Shown here in pieces: positions 14,284 to 21,547 of a stretch of DNA of 21,547 bases (position 1 is its first letter; each line of letters opens with the position of its first letter). Origin of the DNA: DASXUC01 sp036505015 (GTDB taxonomy: Bacteria; Sysuimicrobiota; Sysuimicrobiia; Sysuimicrobiales; Kaftiobacteriaceae); assembly GCA_036505015.1 (NCBI GenBank), contig DASXUC010000078.1:1-21547 (forward strand). The letters run 5' to 3'. The position numbers and the translations under genes are program-made. The notes below the pieces were generated by a model. The model saw only the letters and a program-made list of their open reading frames with translations. It was not told where the DNA came from and made no database searches.

Positions 14284-16017
14284 CTACGGCAGCGAGAGCC
14301 GGGCCAGGAAGTTATCCTGCTGCCTGATCGGAAACGCCCCGCCCAGCAGCGCGGCCGATTTGGCGGCGTAGTTGGCCGTGTAGTGCACGTAGGCGCGGCC
14401 GGGACGGCACGTCACCTCCAGGTAATCCCCGATGAACAGGTCCGACAGCAGCGGGTCGGCCTCGGTGTCGTTGGACTCGGCCGTGACCCGCAGCGCCGTG
14501 TACGGCGCCGCGCCGTTCGGGGACGTGGAGACGTACACGTCCTGCGCGTGCGACCACCTGGCATCGTTCTGGTTGGAGTAGTACGCGACCACGACCTGCC
14601 CGGTCGGGCTGATGCAGACGCTGGGCTGATCCTGGTGGCCCAACGCGTTGCTCACCGTTTGCATCGCGCTCCAGTTGCGTCCCAAGTCGTCGCTGTACTT
14701 CGCCGCGATCGACGCGCCTGCCCCGTAGTCGAACCACCAGAAATCGAACAGCGTGTCGGCGGTGGTGCGGCGGTCCCAAACCACGACGATGCGGCCCCCG
14801 GGCCGGACGCCCACGTGCGGATAGGTGGCGGAGCGATAGTACGCCGGATACGGCGCCGTCCCCCAGGGGATGGGCTGCGATTCCGTGGCCACGGTGCGCG
14901 GGCCTCCGGCAAGGATTCCCACCCCCGAGGTGCCGGACAACGGCCCGATCGCCTGGAACCGGATCCTGTCGACCTCCGACAAGGAGTCGTCGCCGCTGTG
15001 CTTGACCCACGTGACGTAGATGTTCCCGTCCGACCCCACGGTGAGGTGGCTGAGCTGCACGAAATCGAAGTTCGAGCCCAACCCGGTCGTGGATTCGAGG
15101 GTCAGCGGCGGGGAGCAGGCGGCCAGCGCGTTGTTGCACTTGACGATCATGATGTAGGAGCTGAGGTCGCTGCCGGAGCACGGGAACCGCGTCCAGGTGA
15201 CGTAGACGGCGCCGCCGGCGAGGAACGACCCGGGGTCTGCGGCGATGTAGGGCTTGTCATCGAAAAATCCGCTCGAACTGGTGCAGGTGTTGGCCGTGAC
15301 GACCTTGATCACGGGCCAGCAGTCCGGATCGGCCCCGCCGCCGCATGCCGCGCTGAAAACCCCTTTGGGATTCCCCGGGGCCGGCGAGCGCGCGATCGTG
15401 ATGCCGTTGGGGCTGAAGTCGTCGGAGTCGAAATGAAAGGTGGCCATGAATAGGTTGCCGGCGGCATCGACCCCCAGGGCCGGGTCGCCCTGGGAAGGCA
15501 CCACGGTTCCCAGCACGGTCGTGGGCGGGATCTGACCATCCCTCGCCGTGGAATTGCCCCCGTCGGTGGAGGTGGTCCAGCCGGTGAAGTTATCGACCAG
15601 GAGGCCGCGGTAGTCGTTGTACCCGCCGACGACCCGCGCGATGTTGACCGGATCGGCGACGACCGTCGTCTCGTTCTGCGGCAGCGGGAACGGGTCTTTG
15701 TTGAACATCTTCATCGAGAGCGGGACGCCCGCGGCCGGCGGCAGCCCCGCGCCGCGCAGCCGTGCCGCGCGCTCGCGCACCGTCTGCCGCAGCGCCTGGA
15801 ACCGCGTCGTCTGCCGGAGCCAGACGTTGGATGACGCATGAGCCGCCCAGCGAAACGCCCCCGCGGTGAGTATCAGCCCGCGCTGAGTCAGTGCGGGATC
15901 CGGTCTCCCCTGCCCCGAGGCTGGGTGGATGGTCGTTGCCCCGGTGCCGAACAGGGTCAGTGACAGCACGAGGATCACAAGTCCTACCCACATCCTTGCG
16001 GTGCGAGTTCGCTGCAC
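14284..16017 (-). CDS. Secreted beta-propeller protein 3 (sialidase/BNR-like fold)
   Basis: This 577-residue exported protein is not a close relative of proteins 1 and 2 but shares their fold type. The N-terminus MQRTRTARMWVGLVILVLSL is a signal peptide ending near residue 35. Asp-box-like motifs are STDGGNS (150-156) and SDDLGRNW (442-449). Repeated blades carry VxxxxDGNIYVTWV and PHVGVRPGGRIVVVWDRR patterns. FIGDYLEV near 528-535 is the counterpart of the WGDY motif in the other two. At least eight cysteines are spread along the chain. The start is GTG at 16017 with GAGGAGG 6 nt upstream. It is divergent from the secretin gene, with 165 bp between them, and followed directly by the lipoprotein gene. 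Substrate unknown. Confidence 0.82.
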   Translation of the reverse strand: MQRTRTARMWVGLVILVLSLTLFGTGATTIHPASGQGRPDPALTQRGLILTAGAFRWAAHASSNVWLRQTTRFQALRQTVRERAARLRGAGLPPAAGVPLSMKMFNKDPFPLPQNETTVVADPVNIARVVGGYNDYRGLLVDNFTGWTTSTDGGNSTARDGQIPPTTVLGTVVPSQGDPALGVDAAGNLFMATFHFDSDDFSPNGITIARSPAPGNPKGVFSAACGGGADPDCWPVIKVVTANTCTSSSGFFDDKPYIAADPGSFLAGGAVYVTWTRFPCSGSDLSSYIMIVKCNNALAACSPPLTLESTTGLGSNFDFVQLSHLTVGSDGNIYVTWVKHSGDDSLSEVDRIRFQAIGPLSGTSGVGILAGGPRTVATESQPIPWGTAPYPAYYRSATYPHVGVRPGGRIVVVWDRRTTADTLFDFWWFDYGAGASIAAKYSDDLGRNWSAMQTVSNALGHQDQPSVCISPTGQVVVAYYSNQNDARWSHAQDVYVSTSPNGAAPYTALRVTAESNDTEADPLLSDLFIGDYLEVTCRPGRAYVHYTANYAAKSAALLGGAFPIRQQDNFLARLSLP

Positions 16018-16035
16018 GTCGGTCCTCCTCGAAAT

Positions 16036-16070
16036 GACAGGAGTCAGGTGTCAGGTGTCAGGTTTCAGAT
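16036..16070. repeat. Tandem heptamer array (element E) between beta-propeller 3 and pilQ
   Basis: Five 7-nt units: GACAGGA, then GTCAGGT three times (16043-16063), then TTCAGAT. The array lies 18 bp upstream of the GTG start of beta-propeller 3, in its 5' untranslated part, within the 165-bp divergent gap 16018-16182. No inverted partner is seen. The period of seven is the same as in elements B and D although the unit sequence differs. Confidence 0.85.
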
Positions 16071-16131
16071 GGCACATTGACTTCCCTCCCGGTTCCGCGG
16101 AAGAGCGCGAAGAGGGAGCGCGGGACGATGC

Positions 16132-16154
16132 GTGGAAGTGACTAAGACTTCCAC
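16132..16154. promoter_or_regulatory. Perfect 8-bp dyad upstream of pilQ (operator or leader hairpin)
   Basis: GTGGAAGT and ACTTCCAC are separated by 7 nt (GACTAAG), 28 bp before the preferred pilQ start. The size fits either a dimeric repressor site or a small RNA hairpin in the pilQ leader. A further perfect palindrome TTCCGCGGAA lies at 16093-16102. No -35/-10 pair is clear in this gap. Confidence 0.45.
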
Positions 16155-16182
16155 CGGTGAGGCAAGGAGGAGAGAGGTCCTC

Positions 16183-17901
16183 ATGCGCGCGCTCGTTGGA
16201 CTGCTGGCGACCGTGGTGATGCTGGCGTCGCTGCTGGCGCCGGCCACGCCCATCCGGGCGGCGTCTGTTACCATTACCGCGATCACGGTCAAGCAGTTTC
16301 CTGGGAAGGAGCAGGTGGCGGTGATCGCCACCGGCCCCCTGACCTACACCCTCGCCAATCGCCGGAATCCGCTGCGGGTGGAACTGCATCTGGACGGTGC
16401 GACGCTGGCCGCGCCGCTGGGGGCCGGCGGCGTCGACGTCATCAAGTCCGCGCGGGCGGAAGCGCGCAACGATGCGGTGGATGTGACCATCCTGCTGCGC
16501 CGCGATGCGGCCTATGACGTCACCTATGCCAACGGCCGCTCCGTGTTGATCCTCGGGTTCGCCACCGGCGCGGTCGCCGGAGTGACGCAGCGGTTCACGC
16601 TGGAGTTTCGCAACGCCGACATCGCCGACGTCTTCCGGACCCTGTCGGAGCTCGCCAACGTCAACATCGTAGTCGGCAGCGACGTCCAGGGCCGGGTGAC
16701 GATGCGGCTGGTGGATGTGACCTTCGAAGAAGCGCTGCGCCTGATTTTGGAGGCCAACCGGCTGGGCGCGCTGCGCATCGGCCGCAGCGTCGTCGTGATG
16801 CCGCTGGAACGGCTGCCGGCGCCGGACGCGGTGGCGAAGACCTACCGCCTGCAGCACGCGAACGCCGCGGATGTGGCCGCCATGATCAACACCCTGCAGC
16901 AGCAGGCGGTCGGCGGCCGGCCCGGGCAGGCGGCCGGGCAGCGCGGGCTGGCCGTCGCCGACCCGGATTCCAACTCCGTGTTCGTGGTTGCCCCACCGGA
17001 GGATCAGGTCATCATCGAGCAGTTGATCGCCAGCGTCGATCTGCCGGTGCCCCTGCGGGTGGTCAAGCTGAACTTCCTCGATGCCAAGCCGGCGGCCGAT
17101 CTGCTGCGCGACATGCTGGCCAAGGAAGGCGCCATCGTCATCAAGGAGGATCCGCGCGCGAATGCGCTGGTCCTGGCCGGACCGGAGAACATGCTGCGGC
17201 GCGCCCTGGGATTGCTCGCCCAGCTCGACGTCGCCCTGCCGCAGATCATGATCGAGGCGCGCGTGGTGGAGCTGAACAAGGGCGCCTCGCAGGATCTGGG
17301 CCTGTCGAGCCTGGTCCAGGCGGCGCCGCCGGCAATCGTGATTCCCCCCGTTGGCCAGATTCTGTTTGAGATTGCTACGGGGACGCTGGAAGTGTTCCTC
17401 CGGCGGCTGCAGCTGCTGATCGAGGAGAACAAGGGACGCGTGCTGGCCGCGCCGCGCATTGCCACGCTGGACGGCCATGAAGCGGTGATCACCGTCGGCA
17501 AGACCATCAGTGTTCCGGTGGTCGGACCGCAGGGCACGGTGGGCGTGCAGGAGATCAACGCCGGTATCACGCTGGCGATCACCCCCCGGGTGAACACCGA
17601 CGGGCTGATCACGGCGCGCATCAATCCGCAGGTGCGCAGCATCAGCGAGATCCGCGCCGAAGGATTTGTGATCTCCGAACGATCCGCCGACACGACCCTG
17701 ACCGTACGCGACGGCACCTCGATCGTGTTAGGCGGCCTGATCACGACGGAAGAACTGGAAACGATGACCCGCATTCCGCTGCTGTCGGATATTCCGATCC
17801 TCGGCGAACTGTTCAAATTCCGGCACCGCGAAGTCCGCGAGTCGGAAGTGATTGTGATCATTACGCCCAGGATTCTGACGAGGTTGGCACCCTCGCCCTG
17901 A
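16183..17901 (+). CDS. pilQ: Secretin with AMIN domain (PilQ/GspD type)
   Basis: This 572-residue outer-membrane channel protein has a signal peptide (1-27), one AMIN domain (about 30-125; binds cell wall in PilQ proteins), and an STN/N0 domain (about 136-210, FTLEFRNADIADVFRTLSEL). N1-type repeats at about 218-288 and 292-350 precede the secretin core from about 353 to 565. The core ends with VRDGTSIVLGGLI, RIPLLSDIPILGELFKFR and VIVIITPRI, the classic secretin C-terminal motifs. The AMIN domain favours PilQ over GspD. The frame is open from 16132, but ATG 16183 starts a proper signal peptide and follows GGAGGAGAGAGG. The core is compact, with a short loop region after the first strands. pilB follows after 115 bp. 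Confidence 0.94.
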   Translation: MRALVGLLATVVMLASLLAPATPIRAASVTITAITVKQFPGKEQVAVIATGPLTYTLANRRNPLRVELHLDGATLAAPLGAGGVDVIKSARAEARNDAVDVTILLRRDAAYDVTYANGRSVLILGFATGAVAGVTQRFTLEFRNADIADVFRTLSELANVNIVVGSDVQGRVTMRLVDVTFEEALRLILEANRLGALRIGRSVVVMPLERLPAPDAVAKTYRLQHANAADVAAMINTLQQQAVGGRPGQAAGQRGLAVADPDSNSVFVVAPPEDQVIIEQLIASVDLPVPLRVVKLNFLDAKPAADLLRDMLAKEGAIVIKEDPRANALVLAGPENMLRRALGLLAQLDVALPQIMIEARVVELNKGASQDLGLSSLVQAAPPAIVIPPVGQILFEIATGTLEVFLRRLQLLIEENKGRVLAAPRIATLDGHEAVITVGKTISVPVVGPQGTVGVQEINAGITLAITPRVNTDGLITARINPQVRSISEIRAEGFVISERSADTTLTVRDGTSIVLGGLITTEELETMTRIPLLSDIPILGELFKFRHREVRESEVIVIITPRILTRLAPSP

Positions 17902-17906
17902 ACTGC

Positions 17907-18012
17907 GTCTACCCTGTCTTCCCCGTCTACCCTGTCTTCCCGGTCCAGAACCGGAGAGAGTGTAAACTGGGTTTGGCGGGGTAGACTGGTAGACGGGGTA
18001 GACTGGGAAGAC
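17907..18012. repeat. Inverted nonamer arrays (element F) filling the pilQ-pilB gap
   Basis: The left array 17907-17942 has four 9-nt units alternating GTCTACCCT and GTCTTCCCC/G. The right array 17978-18012 has four units of the reverse complement (GGGGTAGAC, TGGTAGAC, GGGGTAGAC, TGGGAAGAC). The loop contains a small CCGGT/ACCGG stem (17940-17954). The element occupies nearly the whole gap and stops 4 bp before the pilB start codon. Its last unit gives the only Shine-Dalgarno-like sequence (GGGAAG) for pilB. Confidence 0.88.
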
Positions 18013-18016
18013 GCCT

Positions 18017-19714
18017 TTGAACACGTTGACGCAGTTCGAACAGTTGGCTCAGATCCTGGTCGACCGCGGCCTGTTGACCTCGGAACAGCTCCGCGCCGGC
18101 CGCCGGCAGCACGACGAGACCCACGAGTCACCGCTGGACATCCTGACGCATTTGGGCAGTGTCACTCCGGAAGACGTCGCCCGCGCGGTCGCCGATGCCT
18201 ACCATCACCCCTACGTCGATCTGGCGACCGCGACCATCGACCCGAAGGCCGTCGCCGCCGTCCCGGCGCATCTGTGCCGCCGGCATGCCCTGATCCCGAT
18301 CGAGCAGGGCCCACGGTCGGTGGTCGTGGCGATGGCGGATCCGCTGGACCTCCTCGCCGTCGATGAGATCCGGCTGATCACCGGGCTGGATGTCGAGGTC
18401 GTCGTCGCCTCAGGCGGCAAGATCCTCAACGCGCTGGCAAAATACCAGGGGCTGCCGGATTCCGTGACCCGCGCGGTGGCGGATCTCGGCCTCGACTACG
18501 GCGCCCTGACCGCAGACGAGGAGCCGTCGGGGGCCGTTGCCGCGATCGACGCGCCGATCGTGCGCATGGTCCAGACGATCATCACCCAGGCCGCCCGTCA
18601 GGGCGCCAGCGACATCCATGTCGAGCCGCTGGACGACACCCTGATGGTGCGGTACCGCATCGACGGCGTCCTGCACGACGTGATGACCCCGCCGAAGTCG
18701 ATCCACGCCGCGCTGCTGTCCCGGATCAAGATCATGGCGAGCATGGACATCGGCGAGCGCCGGCTGCCACAGGACGGGCGGTTCCGCCTGGAGGTGGACG
18801 GCCGGGAGTTCGATTTCCGCGTCTCGACGATGCCGACGATCTGGGGGGAGAAGGTCGCGCTGCGGCTGCTGGACAAAGTCGGTGGGTTCCTCAGTCTGGA
18901 AGCCCTGGGCATCGCCGCCGACACGATGGAGCGGTTCCTGCCGCTGATCCTCAGCCCCCACGGCATGATCCTGGTCACCGGGCCCACCGGCAGCGGGAAG
19001 AGCACCACGCTGGCGAGCGTGCTGGCGAAGATCAACGCGCCGGACAAGAACATCCTGACCATCGAAGATCCCGTAGAGTACCGCATCCGGCGGCTGAACC
19101 AGGTGCAGGTGAACGTGCGCGCGGGTCTGACGTTTGCGCGGGCGCTGCGACACTTCCTGCGGCAGGACCCCGACATCATCATGGTCGGGGAAATCCGGGA
19201 TTACGAAACCGCCGAGGTGGCCATCCACGCCGCGCTGACCGGGCATCTGGTGTTCAGCACGCTGCACACCAACGACGCGCCGTCAGCGGTGACGCGCCTG
19301 GTGGACATGGGAGTCGAGCCCTTCCTCATCGCCTCGTCGGTGCTGGGCGTGCTGGCGCAGCGGCTGGTCCGGGTGATCTGCCCGCGGTGTAAGGTCCCCT
19401 ACCATCCGCCGGCCGATGCGATGGAGCGGCTGGGGTTGCGGGCGATGCTGGACCAGCCCACGGTGTTCTTCCGGGGCACCGGCTGCGAACACTGCGCGCA
19501 CACCGGCTACCGCGGCCGCACCGGCGTCTTCGAGCTGCTTGTGGTCAATGAATCCATCCGCGACCTGGTGATGCGGCGCGCCCCGTCGACGGTGATTCGC
19601 CAGCAGGCGCTGGATCAGAGCATGGCGACGATGCTCGCCGACGGCCTGGCCAAAGCCGCCGGCGGCGTGACGAGCGTGGAAGAAGTCCTGCGCGTCGTGT
19701 ACACGGAAGAGTAA
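18017..19714 (+). CDS. pilB: Pilus/secretion assembly ATPase (PilB/GspE)
   Basis: This 565-residue cytoplasmic hexameric ATPase powers pilin/pseudopilin polymerisation. The N-terminal MshEN-type domain (about 1-140) is followed by the catalytic core. The core has Walker A GPTGSGKST (322-330), Asp-box LTIEDPVEY (347-355), Walker B region DIIMVGEIRD (386-395) and His-box VFSTLHTND (412-420). A tetracysteine zinc site is formed by C455, C458, C490 and C493. The zinc site is typical of assembly (PilB/GspE) rather than retraction (PilT) ATPases. An in-frame TAG at 17999 limits the start to TTG 18017 (TTG 18026 is the only close alternative), giving MNTLTQFEQLAQILVDRGLL, a normal family start. The platform gene follows 5 bp later. 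Confidence 0.95.
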   Translation: MNTLTQFEQLAQILVDRGLLTSEQLRAGRRQHDETHESPLDILTHLGSVTPEDVARAVADAYHHPYVDLATATIDPKAVAAVPAHLCRRHALIPIEQGPRSVVVAMADPLDLLAVDEIRLITGLDVEVVVASGGKILNALAKYQGLPDSVTRAVADLGLDYGALTADEEPSGAVAAIDAPIVRMVQTIITQAARQGASDIHVEPLDDTLMVRYRIDGVLHDVMTPPKSIHAALLSRIKIMASMDIGERRLPQDGRFRLEVDGREFDFRVSTMPTIWGEKVALRLLDKVGGFLSLEALGIAADTMERFLPLILSPHGMILVTGPTGSGKSTTLASVLAKINAPDKNILTIEDPVEYRIRRLNQVQVNVRAGLTFARALRHFLRQDPDIIMVGEIRDYETAEVAIHAALTGHLVFSTLHTNDAPSAVTRLVDMGVEPFLIASSVLGVLAQRLVRVICPRCKVPYHPPADAMERLGLRAMLDQPTVFFRGTGCEHCAHTGYRGRTGVFELLVVNESIRDLVMRRAPSTVIRQQALDQSMATMLADGLAKAAGGVTSVEEVLRVVYTEE

Positions 19715-19719
19715 CCTTC

Positions 19720-20931
19720 GTGGGTAGTTTTTCCTATCGCGCCATCGATCCCCAGGGCCGGCCGGTTGCCGGCGTCGAAGCGGCCGAGAGCACACGCGAA
19801 CTGCTGGAGCGGCTGCACGTCCGCGGCGTGCTGGTGACCGACGTCCGCGAGGTGGGGGGCTCGACCGTCCTGGCACGCTGGCAGGACGCCCTGCGCGCCC
19901 CGAGCAGCCGCGATCTGGCCCTGCTGTTCCGGCAACTGGCGACGTTGCTGCAGTCCGGCATGCCACTGGCGCAGGCGCTGGGCGTGTTGGAGGCGCGGTT
20001 TCCGCATCCGCGGCTGCGGGCCGTGATTGGTCAAGTGCGGGTCGATGTCGAGGAGGGCCACGCCCTCTCCTCGGCCCTGGCCCGCCATCCACGCTATTTC
20101 AGCGCGCTCGTCGCGCCGTCCGTGCAGGCCGGGGAAGCTGCCGGCGCGCTCGATGTGATCCTGCCCCGCCTGGCCGCCCACTTCGAGAAGGAGCACGGGC
20201 TTCGCCAGAAGCTGCGCGCCGCCGCCGTGTATCCGGCCATCGTGGCCCTGGTGTCGGTGGCGGCCATCACTTTCCTGATGACGTATGTGGTGCCCACCCT
20301 GGTCGGCATTTTCGAAGGACTCCAGGCGACGCTGCCGTGGCAGACCCGAGCGCTCATCGCCGCGGCCGACGGCATCCGCGACTACTGGCCCGTCCTGCTG
20401 ACCGGGCTCGCCGTGGTCGTGGCGGCGGTCCTGGTTGCGCGTCGCCGTCCATGGGGATCGGCGGCGGCGGACCGGCTCGCGCTCACCCTGCCGCTGCTGG
20501 GGCGGTTCAACCAGCAGGTCGCCACGTCGCGGTTCTGCCGCACGCTGGCCACGCTGCTGGCCAGCGGCATCCCGCTGCTGCGTGCCCTGGACATCGTCGC
20601 GAACACCGTCGGCAACCAGGTGGTCCAGGAATCCGTGCTTGAGGTCCAGGAGGGAGTGCGGACCGGCGGACGGCTCGGCCGCATGCTCGCCCGCCAGCGC
20701 GTGTTTCCGCCGCTGGTCGGGGAAATGGTCAGCGTGGGCGAGGAGGCGGGCACCGTCGACGTGATGCTCGACCGGGCGGCGGATTTCCAGGACGTGGAAG
20801 TGGACTACGCGCTGCAGACGCTGACGACGGCCCTGGAGCCGACGCTCATCCTGGCGATGGGAATCATCGTCGGGTTCGTGGTCGTCAGCATGTACCTACC
20901 GCTGTTCGATCTGGTCAAAGTAGTACGATGA
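19720..20931 (+). CDS. pilC: Inner-membrane platform protein (PilC/GspF)
   Basis: This 403-residue polytopic protein recruits the ATPase and organises pilin incorporation. Two T2SSF domains lie at about 64-187 and 267-390, each with the FCRTLATLLASGIPLLRAL / FRQLATLLQSGMPLAQAL pattern. Membrane helices are at about 170-195, 222-241 and 371-395. The N-terminus (FSYRAIDPQGRPVAGVEAAES) is the usual family start. The GTG start at 19720 follows GGAAGAG from the end of pilB. The stop overlaps the pseudopilin start as ATGA. Confidence 0.95.
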   Translation: MGSFSYRAIDPQGRPVAGVEAAESTRELLERLHVRGVLVTDVREVGGSTVLARWQDALRAPSSRDLALLFRQLATLLQSGMPLAQALGVLEARFPHPRLRAVIGQVRVDVEEGHALSSALARHPRYFSALVAPSVQAGEAAGALDVILPRLAAHFEKEHGLRQKLRAAAVYPAIVALVSVAAITFLMTYVVPTLVGIFEGLQATLPWQTRALIAAADGIRDYWPVLLTGLAVVVAAVLVARRRPWGSAAADRLALTLPLLGRFNQQVATSRFCRTLATLLASGIPLLRALDIVANTVGNQVVQESVLEVQEGVRTGGRLGRMLARQRVFPPLVGEMVSVGEEAGTVDVMLDRAADFQDVEVDYALQTLTTALEPTLILAMGIIVGFVVVSMYLPLFDLVKVVR

Positions 20932-21365
20932 GACGTTCATCGTTCAGGGTTCGGGGTTCGGGAGAGACGAGTCACGAATCACGGGTCACGAGTCACGAGA
21001 GTGGCTTCACACTGGTCGAGCTGATGGTCGTGCTGGCAATCCTGGGGATTCTCGTCGCGCTCGTGGTGCCGCGCTTTTTGGGCACGAGGAAGCAGGCCTA
21101 CTCCGCCGAGGCGGTATCGATCCTCAACGAGATCAAAGCGTCGGAGTGGTCCTACTTCCAGAGGCACGATACGTTCACCGACAACCTGGACGACCTGGGG
21201 TTCAAACCACCGGCCGGCTCCCGCTGGCGGTACACCGTGGAAGAAGCGGACGACGATCACGTCGTGATCCGGGCGACGGGGGCCTCCCGGCCCCTGGAAC
21301 CAACGGATACGGTGACGCTGACGCTTACCTCAGAGGGCGAGGCCAAACTGGAGAGCTCCTTCTGA
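20928..21365 (+). CDS. Major-type pilin/pseudopilin (GspG/PilE-like) with repeat-encoded leader
   Basis: This 145-residue prepilin is predicted to be cleaved after G26 to give FTLVELMVVLAILGILVALVVPRF with Glu5. The N-terminal helix is a textbook class III/GspG signal, followed by a small domain (TRKQAYSAEAVSILNEIKASEWSYFQRHDTFTDNLDDLGFKPP) typical of GspG/PilE pilins of about 115-150 residues. A C-terminal beta part ends LESSF. I see no cysteines. Position after D-E-F equivalents supports the GspG slot. The 26-residue leader is encoded by two tandem heptamer arrays (20935-20996). The ATGA overlap with pilC fixes the start. Confidence 0.9.
   Translation: MRRSSFRVRGSGETSHESRVTSHESGFTLVELMVVLAILGILVALVVPRFLGTRKQAYSAEAVSILNEIKASEWSYFQRHDTFTDNLDDLGFKPPAGSRWRYTVEEADDDHVVIRATGASRPLEPTDTVTLTLTSEGEAKLESSF
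20935..20996 (+). repeat. Two tandem heptamer arrays (element D) inside the major pilin leader codons
   Basis: The first array 20935-20962 has four units GTTCATC, GTTCAGG, GTTCGGG, GTTCGGG. After a 6-nt AGAGAC, the second array 20969-20996 has four units GAGTCAC, GAATCAC, GGGTCAC, GAGTCAC. Both are direct, not inverted. Together they encode nearly the whole leader peptide up to the GFTLVE codons. Confidence 0.88.
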
Positions 21366-21547
21366 CAGAGGTAGTGGGTCAGTTTGAACCGCTGTTCGTT
21401 TGCTGTCAGGCTGGTGGAGGGCCGCTGCGCTCTCGGGGCGGCTCACCTGCTCACCCCAGAAATTCGCTGCGCAAATTTCCGGGGACCCCGAGGCCTTAGC
21501 GTAGCGCTCGGGCTCGCCCCGCCACGATCGGCGGGGCTCACCCGGCC
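21366..21547. other. Non-coding right edge with dyad symmetries
   Basis: No supported gene lies in these 182 bp. An imperfect hairpin pairs 21454-21467 with 21471-21484 (CCCC, GAAATT and GC blocks pairing, two mismatches, 3-nt loop). A perfect 8-bp hairpin GCCCCGCC/GGCGGGGC spans 21516-21537. Short GGCTCACC/GGCTCGCC-type repeats recur. Neither hairpin is followed by a T-run. The first could be a terminator for the pilQ-B-C-pilin unit, or the region could be part of a larger repeat cut by the window edge. Confidence 0.4.

Noticed and set aside
10095..16017. Calling the beta-propeller genes sialidases
   Set aside because: Asp-boxes and the fold pattern are present, but no arginine triad or nucleophile Tyr/Glu pair can be identified by eye, so only the fold is claimed.
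16051..17478. Minus-strand open frame (475 codons) opposite pilQ
   Set aside because: It is a complementary-frame shadow of the secretin, rich in His, Gln and Arg, without domain signals.
17907..18012. Simple intrinsic terminator between pilQ and pilB
   Set aside because: The arms are tandem nonamer arrays with a long loop and no T-run, so a repeat element describes it better, though it might still reduce read-through.
18410..19267. Minus-strand open frame opposite pilB
   Set aside because: Same reason: low-complexity His/Gln/Asp-rich shadow of a certain gene.
20935..20996. CRISPR array
   Set aside because: Units are 7 nt without spacers, and no cas gene is near.

Overview
The window is GC-rich bacterial DNA, densely coding, with ATG, GTG and TTG starts and many stop/start overlaps. 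A secretin with an AMIN domain and a Wza-type export protein imply a cell with an outer membrane. A PilMNOP-type assembly platform and a tyrosine-autokinase co-polymerase fit this. I cannot name the phylum from sequence alone; nothing here (no rRNA, tRNA or ribosomal protein) fixes it.

Layout. (1) Positions 1-3672, minus strand: an exopolysaccharide/capsule export block with a Wza-like export protein, a Wzz/BY-kinase fusion, and the 5' end of a Wzx-like flippase cut by the window edge. (2) Positions 3828-9825, minus strand: one compact operon in the order gspH/fimT-like, gspI/pilV-like, gspJ/pilW-like, gspK/pilX-like, pilM, pilN, pilO, pilP/gspC-like, then a UDP-sugar dehydrogenase. Every junction overlaps, mostly as ATGA or GTGA. 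(3) Positions 9860-13745, plus strand: two tandem paralogous secreted beta-propeller proteins with Asp-box (sialidase/BNR-like) motifs. Each follows a ~235-nt non-coding leader that is conserved between the two copies and closed by a hairpin terminator. (4) Positions 13789-16017, minus strand: a third secreted beta-propeller protein and a small BsuPI-like lipoprotein. (5) Positions 16183-21365, plus strand: secretin (PilQ/GspD), assembly ATPase (PilB/GspE), platform protein (PilC/GspF) and a major-type pilin/pseudopilin (GspG/PilE-like).

Blocks 2 and 5 together encode nearly a whole type IV pilus / type II secretion machine: secretin, ATPase, platform, major pilin, four minor pseudopilins in the order H-I-J-K, and the inner-membrane assembly complex. 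No prepilin peptidase or retraction ATPase is in the window. The three exported beta-propellers and the lipoprotein sit between the two halves, so they are reasonable candidate substrates or surface partners of the machine. That is inference from position only.

Two things stand out. First, the two beta-propeller genes share a structured RNA leader with four hairpins, three of which keep pairing despite base changes. Second, short repeat elements (inverted repeats with 31-nt loops, and tandem heptamers or nonamers) sit almost exclusively at the 5' ends of pilus/secretion genes. In four pseudopilin genes they encode the leader peptide that prepilin peptidase would remove.
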